From Candidatus Cloacimonadota bacterium (lineage in GTDB: Bacteria > Cloacimonadota > Cloacimonadia > JGIOTU-2): a DNA stretch of 12,671 bases. A model generated the notes under the pieces. That model was not told the origin of the DNA. It saw only the letters and a list, made by a program, of their open reading frames with translations, and did not search any database. Each line of letters starts with the position of its first letter. Position 1 is the stretch's first letter. Below are positions 6,941-12,554 of this stretch, one piece after another. Where the stretch lies: positions 1 through 12,671 of the forward strand of contig JACNFI010000389.1 of the NCBI GenBank assembly GCA_014384665.1, written 5' to 3'. Made by a program: the position numbers and the translations under genes.

Positions 6941-7983
6941 AAAGTAATGACTATAAGTTATCATTAGATACTGCGATAGGTCAAATCAGGAAAAGATATG
7001 GGGAGGGCTCAATTATGCGTCTTGGAGACAATGCGCTTGTTGAAATTGATACGATTCCAACAGGTATTCTAAACCTTGATGCTGCCTTGGGAATTGGCGG
7101 TATACCAAGAGGAAGAATTTCTGAAATTTATGGAGAAGAAGCTTCAGGAAAGACCACTCTGGCTTTGCATATTGCTGCTGAAGCACAAAAGCAAGACGGT
7201 ATAATTGCTTTTATTGATGCTGAACATGCGTTAGACCCAATTTATGCAAGAAAGTTGGGCATCAATACAGATGAAATGCTAATTTCCCAGCCTGATACTG
7301 GCGAACAAGCCCTGGAAATTGCAGAAGCACTTGTGCGCAGCAATGCGGTGGATTTGATTATTATTGATTCAGTTGCAGCACTTGTGCCACAGGTAGAAAT
7401 TGAAGGCGATATGGGTGCTTCTCATGTGGGATTGCAGGCACGTTTGATGTCGCAAGCCCTGAGGAAACTTACTGGTGTAATCAACAAGTCCAACTGCTCT
7501 CTTTTATTCATAAACCAAACCAGAATGAAAATTGGCGTGGCTCCTTATATGAATCCAAGAACGACCACAGGCGGAGTTGCCCTAAAATTCTATTCATCTG
7601 TGCGCATTGAAGTTAGAAGAGGTGCCAGTATAAAATCAGGTGCCGACAATGTAATAGGAAATGTAATGTGGGCAAAAATTGTAAAAAACAAGTTAGCACC
7701 GCCATTCCGCATTACAAAATTTGACCTTATTTATGGCGAAGGTGTTGTTCCTGAATCGGTGCTTATTGACGAAGGAGTCAATCACAAAATTATACAAAAG
7801 AAGGGTTCCTGGTTTTCTTATGGTGAATTGCAATTGGGTCAAGGAAAAGAGCAGGCAACTCGGTTTCTGAAAGAAAATACAAAAATTAATAATGAAATTG
7901 AGAAAAAAGTAAGAGCAGAACTTGGATTGTCCAAACCCAAAAAGAATGAAGATAACAGCGATAAAAAAACAAAAAAAATATAA
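6937..7983 (+). CDS. recA: Recombinase RecA
   Basis: A 348-residue protein of normal RecA length. It forms ATP-dependent filaments on single-stranded DNA for strand exchange and SOS signalling. Walker A GEEASGKTT covers residues 66-74 (K72), the catalytic E96 lies in DAEHALDP, Walker B is LIIIDSVAAL, and the L1 region reads GDMGASHVGLQARLMSQALRKL. The L2 loop is unusual: INQTRMKIGVAPYMNPRTTTGG has one extra residue and R208 where RecA proteins normally have a conserved Glu (E207 in E. coli). AGGAG precedes the ATG, which overlaps the wecB stop. No LexA-like operator is evident upstream because the gene sits inside an operon. recX overlaps its 3' end. Confidence 0.97.
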   Translation: MKSNDYKLSLDTAIGQIRKRYGEGSIMRLGDNALVEIDTIPTGILNLDAALGIGGIPRGRISEIYGEEASGKTTLALHIAAEAQKQDGIIAFIDAEHALDPIYARKLGINTDEMLISQPDTGEQALEIAEALVRSNAVDLIIIDSVAALVPQVEIEGDMGASHVGLQARLMSQALRKLTGVINKSNCSLLFINQTRMKIGVAPYMNPRTTTGGVALKFYSSVRIEVRRGASIKSGADNVIGNVMWAKIVKNKLAPPFRITKFDLIYGEGVVPESVLIDEGVNHKIIQKKGSWFSYGELQLGQGKEQATRFLKENTKINNEIEKKVRAELGLSKPKKNEDNSDKKTKKI

Positions 7984-8584
7984 TCGTTTCAATATTTTTA
8001 TAGATGGAAAATTTGCTTTCGCACTCTCTGAAGCAGTGCTTCCCCAATTAAATCTTTATGTAGATAAAGAAATTGGTGACAAAGATTTATCTGAAATAAA
8101 AGCAAAAATATTTTTTTTTGAAGCCGAAGAAGCCTTAATAAATTATCTGAAATATCGTCCGCGAACTGAAAAAGAAATCGTCTCAAAATTACGACAAAAG
8201 GGCTATCAGTCTTCGATTATTTCACAGCTGATTGAGAAATATCAGAAGATTGGCTACATAAATGATAATGATTTTGCAGAAAGTTATTTACTTGACCTGA
8301 TTTCACATCACCCACAGGGGAAATACTTGCTGAGCAATAAACTGAAATCCAAAGGAATTTCCAAAGAAGTGATTGCTCTGCTCATTGAAAAATATGTAAC
8401 GACTGAGAAAGAAACAGAAATGGCTGAACAGGCATTAAACCAGCAGAAAAGTAGATTTAAGAAATACGCCACTAAAGAGATATACAAAAAAGCCCTTGCT
8501 TTTTTGCAAAGAAAGGGTTTTTCATACCTTATAGCTAAAAATAGTGTGGATAGATTTATTCTGGCAGAGAATTTTTCTGAATGA
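7946..8584 (+). CDS. recX: Regulatory protein RecX
   Basis: About 212 residues, mostly helical and basic. RecX binds RecA filaments and limits their extension and activity. Family features include the N-terminal KYNRFNIFIDGKFAFALSE strand region and the repeated three-helix units with RPRTEKEIVSKLRQKGY, IIEKYQKIGYINDNDFAESYL-like and the C-terminal KKALAFLQRKGFSYLIAKNSV. I place the start at the ATG at 7946 (MKITAIKKQKK), 38 nt inside recA. A TTG at 7922 would add eight residues unlike the family. Overlap with recA implies coupled, co-regulated translation. It is the last gene of the plus-strand run; the integron attC hairpin begins 19 bp after its stop. Confidence 0.9.
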   Translation: MKITAIKKQKKYNRFNIFIDGKFAFALSEAVLPQLNLYVDKEIGDKDLSEIKAKIFFFEAEEALINYLKYRPRTEKEIVSKLRQKGYQSSIISQLIEKYQKIGYINDNDFAESYLLDLISHHPQGKYLLSNKLKSKGISKEVIALLIEKYVTTEKETEMAEQALNQQKSRFKKYATKEIYKKALAFLQRKGFSYLIAKNSVDRFILAENFSE

Positions 8585-8603
8585 TGTATATTGAGGGATA
8601 GCG

Positions 8604-8730
8604 GTGGAAATAAGCTGCAAAAACGCAATATCTTTCTTACTAATAGATTACAAAAAAACTAATATTAACTCAACCAGCACAAATATTAAAACACATCTGC
8701 GTTTTTGTCAGCTTCATTGGATTGTTATAC
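8604..8730 (-). other. attC site 1 (array-terminal, degenerate R')
   Basis: Minus-strand R'' is GTATAAC (8730-8724), then GAAGCTGACAAAAACGCA; the partner arm is TGCGTTTTTGCAGCTTA. The extra A (GCTGAC against GCTGC) matches the extrahelical base typical of the R'' side. The R' position (8610-8604) reads TTTCCAC instead of GTTRRRY, so the terminal core is altered. The site is 127 bp and marks the junction with recX flanking DNA. Its long hairpin could also end transcription coming from both sides. Confidence 0.7.
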
Positions 8731-8816
8731 CGCTACATGATATAAAATAGTGCATTTACTACCTGATATTATTTAGTGATGTACTGAAAAATGGACTCAA
8801 TGTAATGATTCTAATG

Positions 8817-9107
8817 TTATTTAAATTTTTTATAGACTTGAGTATGTTTCCCTAACATGACTAGATTTAAGTATTTTTCATCAACCTTAAATATCAGTAA
8901 CCAATCATTTTTTACATGAACAGATTCGAAATCCTTCAATTTTCCTTTTAAAGGATGTCTTTTATTTTTAGGATTTAAATTTTCTTGGTTTTGTAATGAT
9001 GCAATTATTGATTTTAAAATTTCAAAATCATTAATTGAATATTGACCACTTTTTTAATCTCTTTCAATATCTTTCTTAAAAGACTTCTCAATTTTTATTT
9101 TAAGCAA
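8817..9107 (-). pseudogene. YafQ/RelE-family mRNA-interferase toxin with in-frame stop
   Basis: Reading from a TTG two bases past the antitoxin stop gives MLKIKIEKSFKKDIERD, then TAA at 9056-9054, then 78 more in-frame codons to a stop at 8817. The downstream part holds the YafQ-family hallmarks: RHPLKG (His), VHVKNDWLLIF (His, Asp-Trp) and GKHTQVYKKF (His, aromatic), all in place. Only one codon blocks an otherwise complete protein of about 96 residues. The stop is probably a K-to-TAA nonsense change, because DKKSGQYS would fit. No usable restart codon follows. The toxin is probably inactive, unless the stop is a sequencing error or is read through. Confidence 0.8.
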
Positions 9108-9109
9108 AT

Positions 9110-9364
9110 TCAGATTCCTAATTCTTCAAATAATTCATTGGCGGTCTTATATATCTGTGTATTCGTATTATTTTCTAAATTAGTAAATCTCTTTTCCAAT
9201 TCTTTAGACGGTATGCTTAAATTAAAAGGGATACTTTTTTCCATTGCAACTTTGGCTAAAAAGATATTCACAGCATCGCCAAAACTAAGACCCAATGTTG
9301 TAAAAATATTTTTTGCTTCATTATATAACGTATCTTCTACTCTCACGCTCGTTTGAATCTTCAT
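9110..9364 (-). CDS. RelB/DinJ-family antitoxin
   Basis: An 84-residue ribbon-helix-helix protein. The N-terminal strand and two helices read TSVRVEDTLYNEAKNIFTTLGLSFGDAVNIFLAKVAMEKSIPFNL, the DinJ signature, followed by a charged tail (about residues 55-84) that would wrap the toxin. In intact systems it dimerises, represses its own promoter and neutralises the YafQ toxin encoded downstream. Here the toxin reading frame begins within a few bases of this gene's stop but carries a nonsense codon. The start lacks a strong Shine-Dalgarno (GAAG only). A promoter with TTGGCA and TATTTT lies just upstream. Confidence 0.85.
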   Translation of the reverse strand: MKIQTSVRVEDTLYNEAKNIFTTLGLSFGDAVNIFLAKVAMEKSIPFNLSIPSKELEKRFTNLENNTNTQIYKTANELFEELGI

Positions 9365-9384
9365 ATTTTTTCTTCAAATTTTTT

Positions 9385-9418
9385 ATTATAAAATACACCA
9401 TTCCGAGTATTTTGCCAA
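9385..9418 (-). promoter_or_regulatory. Cassette-internal promoter for the antitoxin operon
   Basis: On the minus strand TTGGCA (9418-9413) is followed after 17 bases by TATTTT (9395-9390), with TATAAT directly overlapping downstream (9390-9385). The antitoxin ATG is about 20 bp further on. Toxin-antitoxin cassettes commonly carry their own promoter, so position supports it. Confidence 0.5.
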
Positions 9419-9466
9419 AATTATTTTGTTTTTTTTCCGCTACACTCTGATGGAATTTTTTGAGCG

Positions 9467-9670
9467 GTATAACGAAGCTCACCTGCAGAAACGCAAAATG
9501 CAGATTCACCCCGTTAGATAATCTTACTATGTGAGATAGTAGAAATCTAAAAACAAGATGAATATCTAACGGGGTAAACTATAAATTACCATACTGACTT
9601 ATTAAAGGCTTTCCAATCTGAAAGGTTCAAATCCCGTCTGCGTTTCTGTCAAGTGAAGCGGTGGTTAGGT
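9467..9670 (-). other. attC site 2, enlarged by an inserted palindrome
   Basis: Minus-strand R'' is ACCTAAC (9670-9664), with arm CACTTGACAGAAACGCA. The other arm reads TGCGTTTCTGCAGGTGAGCTTC and ends in R' GTTATAC (9473-9467). At 204 bp it is about 70 bp longer than its siblings; removing the 74-bp repeat at 9505-9578 gives 130 bp, in line with the 127 and 136 bp of sites 1 and 3. The remaining loop closely matches attC 4 (shared CCAATCTGAAAG and AAATCCCGTCTGCG). R'' and R' do not match each other but match their own cassettes' other ends. Confidence 0.8.
9505..9578. repeat. 74-bp palindromic repeat element (copy 2) inside attC 2
   Basis: Arms TTCACCCCGTTAGATA and TATCTAACGGGGTAAA form a near-perfect inverted repeat. 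The first 16 bases are identical to the minus-strand start of the element at 684-754, and the centre again has ATCTAAAAA. Comparison with attC 4, where the flanking text is continuous up to CTATAAAT, shows it entered the loop of a pre-existing attC. No clear target duplication is visible. Confidence 0.75.
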
Positions 9671-9681
9671 TCTTTTTGTAT

Positions 9682-9981
9682 TTATGATTTTTTTCTTGTA
9701 GATTTTTTTATAATATTACCTTGTGAATCCATTACACCAACAGTGGTATTTTTTGTTACCTCTAGAGCTTTTTTAACTGCCTCTTCATTGGTACCTGCAA
9801 TATAAACTGGTTTTCTAAAACCTTTAAGTTGTCGTAAACCATCTTTTATTGTCTTAGGTGTTTCAACTTCTATTGCTAATTGAGGTGGATTTATATCAAC
9901 GCCTTCTTGATTATTATATACAGTATTAAATTTCTTTGCAATTCTATTAGCAGTTATTTTATGAGATCTGCTTTCTGGCAT
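9682..9981 (-). CDS. Small PD-(D/E)XK-like protein of unknown function
   Basis: A 99-residue, basic, soluble protein. Residues 1-20 (SRSHKITANRIAKKF) look like an alpha helix. The core GVDINPPQLAIEVETPKTI has the D-x(n)-E-x-E spacing of a PD-(D/E)XK nuclease fold with Glu where Lys is usual, and the end (KPVYIAGTNEEAVKKALEVTKNTTVGVMD) fits the closing strand-helix-strand of such folds. The fold assignment is my inference from the pattern, not a recognised family. GGAGG lies five bases before the ATG, and the gene is 21 bp behind the protease gene in the same cassette. Its stop is 11 bp from attC 2, as usual for a last cassette gene. Confidence 0.7.
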   Translation of the reverse strand: MPESRSHKITANRIAKKFNTVYNNQEGVDINPPQLAIEVETPKTIKDGLRQLKGFRKPVYIAGTNEEAVKKALEVTKNTTVGVMDSQGNIIKKSTRKKS

Positions 9982-10002
9982 ATAACCTCCATATTTTATT
10001 GG

Positions 10003-11397
10003 TTATTTTGCTTTAATGTTTACGATGAATGGGGTTAGTAGCTCAATCTGATTTTCTAACCCTTTATCTACTAATTTATTTCTACGATTAATAATTTTAT
10101 CCTCTTCAGGTAACATTGAGATTAAATTTAATAAGTAATCACTTTTGATAGCAAAATTAACATTTTGAGGAATTATATCAGCATTTTCATAAAAATATTT
10201 CGCATTCAATGTTGAAACAACTATCCCAACAAGTTCACCATTTTTATTAAATAACGGTCCTCCACTATTACCTGGCTGTATTGGATTACTAATTTGAAAT
10301 ATTCTCGGATCATCTTGAATACCATAAAGAGAATTTATTGTCCCAGTAGATAATTTAGCTGATTTACCAAGAATTTCACCTAAAGGAAAACCAAGAGTAA
10401 AAACATCTTGTCCAAGTTTTATTTCACTTGAATGAGATATTGTAAATGGAATAGAATTAGTAAAAATATTTGAAAAGTTAAAGTCGTTTAAGCGCAGAAT
10501 TGCTAGGTCATTGCTTTTATCTTTCAAGGCAATATTCGCATTTATTTTCATATCTTTGGACGGGAAAAATACTTCAATCTCATTCTTCCCTTCAATTACA
10601 TGAAAATTGGTAATGACTAAGCCTGTTTCAGACAACAAAAAACCACTTCCTGTAGATTCTGATATGTTATTTTTTGAACCAAAATTACCTGAAAAATTAC
10701 CCTCTATATTTACAGGATAATTTTTCATAAAGTTAACAGAAGTTGTTCTGCCATCAGACAATCTCAACGGAATTTCTAAAATACCATTCTCATTAATTGA
10801 GCTTGTTGTTCCTATTTTAGATCTGTCTCTCATATAATATTTTGTTGAAAATACTTTTTTGTACGCTGTTTTGGCGAATTCAATTTTTATATTTCCTTTT
10901 CCCCAAGTTGGAACTTCAGATTCAAGTATAATAGCCACAAAATCACATTTTGAATCACTTTCATTCTTTTTAATCCCTATTTTATAAGAACCATCAAAAT
11001 TTGTCCAAATACCCTCAATGGGTTCAATGTTATCTATATTCATATCAAAGTAACTACGAATTTCCTTTTCGGAAATATTTATTGATTTCCATTCATCGCC
11101 TGATCTGAAAAATTTAACCTCATAAGCATAATATGCTGGGAAATAATTATCATAACTATTGATAATTTTATAGTCAACATATCTATTTTGAATTTTAAAT
11201 TTTTCAATTTCTTTTTTCGCTAATTGGTCACAATCACGTTTTGATGAATACAAATTGTAACCTATTTTAAATGTATATTTATCTTTTTCAACAGAGTCAG
11301 GTTTAGGCTTTCCATATAGTATAACAATGGAACAGGATGTAAAAAGGATAGGAATTATTAAAATAATAATTAGTATGTTAAAAATTTTCTTTTCCAT
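10003..11397 (-). CDS. Lipoprotein trypsin-like (S1C/HtrA-type) serine protease
   Basis: About 464 residues. A short lipoprotein signal MEKKIFNILIIILIIPILFTSC ends in a lipobox Cys, so the protein should be exported and lipid-anchored. A roughly 220-residue N-terminal region of unknown fold (EGIWTNFDGSYKIGIKK) precedes a trypsin-like domain with all three catalytic residues: His in VITNFHVIEG, Asp in SNDLAILRL and Ser in IQPGNSGGPLF, with LVGIVVSTLN closing the pocket. No PDZ domain follows, unlike DegP. I chose the internal ATG at 11397 because GGAG precedes it and the signal peptide starts there; an upstream ATG at 11442 would add 15 residues before it. It is the first gene of cassette B. 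Substrate is unknown; envelope quality control is a guess. Confidence 0.85.
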   Translation of the reverse strand: MEKKIFNILIIILIIPILFTSCSIVILYGKPKPDSVEKDKYTFKIGYNLYSSKRDCDQLAKKEIEKFKIQNRYVDYKIINSYDNYFPAYYAYEVKFFRSGDEWKSINISEKEIRSYFDMNIDNIEPIEGIWTNFDGSYKIGIKKNESDSKCDFVAIILESEVPTWGKGNIKIEFAKTAYKKVFSTKYYMRDRSKIGTTSSINENGILEIPLRLSDGRTTSVNFMKNYPVNIEGNFSGNFGSKNNISESTGSGFLLSETGLVITNFHVIEGKNEIEVFFPSKDMKINANIALKDKSNDLAILRLNDFNFSNIFTNSIPFTISHSSEIKLGQDVFTLGFPLGEILGKSAKLSTGTINSLYGIQDDPRIFQISNPIQPGNSGGPLFNKNGELVGIVVSTLNAKYFYENADIIPQNVNFAIKSDYLLNLISMLPEEDKIINRRNKLVDKGLENQIELLTPFIVNIKAK

Positions 11398-11457
11398 TTT
11401 CTTCTTCTCCAATAAATATATAATTCTATAATTTAAAGACATAACAATGTAAAAAGA

Positions 11458-11593
11458 ACCTAACGGAAAAGCTCACCTGCAGAAACGCAAATGCTGATAA
11501 TCTATAAATTCACCAAATAAACTTTTAAATGCTATCTTAACTGAAAAATTTGAAAACCCACTGCGTTTCTGTCAGGTGAAGCGGGTGTTAGGC
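11458..11593 (-). other. attC site 3
   Basis: Minus-strand R'' is GCCTAAC (11593-11587), the arm is GCTTCACCTGACAGAAACGCA, the partner arm is TGCGTTTCTGCAGGTGAGCTT, and R' is GTTAGGT (11464-11458). The extra A in CTGACAG against CTGCAG marks the R'' side. At 136 bp it is a typical long attC with an AT-rich loop. The protease coding region starts 60 bp after R' (15 bp for the upstream ATG). Confidence 0.88.
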
Positions 11594-11694
11594 GCAGATA
11601 CTTTGACATTACCAACATAGTTACGAACCGACCCACTGATTACCAGGCCACGTAAATACGGCTGTTGGTCATACGCACCTTCCGAGCTAATCAC
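11572..11694 (-). CDS. Possible 40-residue ORF ending inside attC 3
   Basis: A GTG overlapping the lipoprotein stop (GTGATTAG) opens a 40-residue frame, VISSEGAYDQQPYLRGLVISGSVRNYVG..., that reads through R'' and stops in the attC arm. The alternating hydrophobic pattern looks like beta strands of a real protein. It could be a coupled small gene, or the shifted tail of a formerly longer lipoprotein. No separate Shine-Dalgarno is clear. Ending inside the attC is common for cassette genes. Confidence 0.3.
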   Translation of the reverse strand: MISSEGAYDQQPYLRGLVISGSVRNYVGNVKVSAPNTRFT

Positions 11695-12532
11695 CTAGTC
11701 TTTCAAGCGATGTGACCCAAGAATCTTTGGTCGTTATCCTAACCCGTAATCCCTCCACTTTGATAAGTTTCATTGTATCTCCCTCTTGCAGCACGAGCCC
11801 ATACTTCACAGCGTCTTCGGTACTCAAGAAGAAGTTGTTGCGGGGATACTCCTTCAGTCTGAGCAGACAAGGAAGGCCGCCAAGCTCAGGGGTTCCGAGA
11901 CCGAACATCTTCACAGTACCGACGAATGTACCTGGTGTTTGAACGGTCTCTTGCTGAAGTATAGGAACATCCTGCGGCGCGGTTATCGAGTCCTTTCTTG
12001 TTTCAACATTGAACTCCTCAATATCCGCCTTGTCGTTGGCGGGATCAAACACAATGCGGTATCCGTAACCAGCTCTTAGGTCAAGCGTTTTGTCATACCG
12101 ACTGCTGCTTACTGATAGCGTTCCCTCTGGAACATTGTCGGGTCTGAACTGTACTAGAAAAGTGATGGTGTGCTTACCGGGCAGACACTCAATTTCTTCA
12201 GTGTAGTCTGAGTCAATAGATCTTCCATCAACTCGAATCACCCCTGCAATGCCAGCTTTGGCATATCTCGGAGAGCGTAAGTCCCGGGTGGCGGCAATAA
12301 TCACAGCAACATCGTCAGGGTCGAGATGAGATCCCTCGTACAATCGAACAACACGCAAGCTTTCCTTCTTTTCTCTTTCCATCCTCTCCTTTTCCAGGCG
12401 AGCCTGTTCCACCTTTCCCAAGTCGCCTTGGGGGGACGTTGAAGGTGTCTGGGGGCGCTGTGTGGCACAGCTACTTAAGACGACCAGCAGAACAATTGAT
12501 AGAGCCCAGTTGACTTTGGATGCATTTTTCAT
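11687..12532 (-). CDS. Hypothetical lipoprotein of cassette A
   Basis: A 281-residue protein I do not recognise. MKNASKVNWALSIVLLVVLSSC is a lipoprotein signal with the lipid-bearing Cys at 22. Residues 23-45 are a Pro/Ser/Gln-rich linker and 45-60 a charged helix (RLEKERMEREKKESLR). The region from about 70 to 165 (GVIRVDGRS...CLPGKHTITFLVQF...YRIVF) resembles PEGA-like beta-sandwich surface domains with a PGKHTI turn. Residues from 195 on form a second, hydrophobic-alternating part of unknown fold. AAAGGAG lies 6 nt before the ATG, which is 22 bp after the attC 4 R', the normal cassette spacing. Base composition is richer in G+C than the chromosome. Function is unknown. Confidence 0.8.
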   Translation of the reverse strand: MKNASKVNWALSIVLLVVLSSCATQRPQTPSTSPQGDLGKVEQARLEKERMEREKKESLRVVRLYEGSHLDPDDVAVIIAATRDLRSPRYAKAGIAGVIRVDGRSIDSDYTEEIECLPGKHTITFLVQFRPDNVPEGTLSVSSSRYDKTLDLRAGYGYRIVFDPANDKADIEEFNVETRKDSITAPQDVPILQQETVQTPGTFVGTVKMFGLGTPELGGLPCLLRLKEYPRNNFFLSTEDAVKYGLVLQEGDTMKLIKVEGLRVRITTKDSWVTSLERLGD

Positions 12533-12554
12533 AGCTTTCTCCTTTCTTGTTGAC

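Larger units (their letters stand above)
8610..9472 (-). mobile_element. Cassette C: antitoxin plus broken toxin
   Basis: An 863-bp unit from the cut point of attC 2 to the terminal site. It begins (G)TTATACCGCT and its own attC has R'' reading AGCGGTATAAC, complementary over 11 bases as expected for a cassette that once circularised. It carries a DinJ-type antitoxin, a YafQ-type toxin pseudogene and its own promoter, a usual arrangement for toxin-antitoxin cassettes. The 86 bp between the toxin stop and attC 1 show nothing recognisable. Confidence 0.75.
9473..11463 (-). mobile_element. Cassette B: lipoprotein protease plus small nuclease-like protein
   Basis: A 1,991-bp cassette bounded by attC 3 and attC 2. 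Its first bases (after the G of R') read TTAGGTTCTTTTT. The R'' end carries the exact complement, so the match across the cassette ends is 14 bases including the G. Two genes share it, 21 bp apart, and the second has its own strong ribosome binding site. Two-gene cassettes are less common than single-gene ones. Confidence 0.8.

Noticed and set aside
7922..7945. Upstream TTG start for recX
   Set aside because: The added eight residues (MDCPNPKR) do not fit the family, and the ATG at 7946 begins the conserved region.
8486..8522. Inverted repeat AGCCCTT...AAGGG with flanking A and T runs, like an intrinsic terminator
   Set aside because: It lies inside the recX coding sequence, about 60 bp before the stop, and the stem is interrupted and weak.
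9321..9509. Minus-strand 62-codon frame
   Set aside because: It spans attC 2 and the antitoxin promoter and start, and resembles no protein; a chance frame.
9600..9645. Possible tRNA gene
   Set aside because: Only a T-arm-like motif is present; no acceptor, D or anticodon stems can be formed.
11398..11442. Upstream ATG for the lipoprotein protease
   Set aside because: It would put 15 residues before the signal peptide, while the ATG at 11397 has GGAG upstream and starts directly with the lipoprotein signal.
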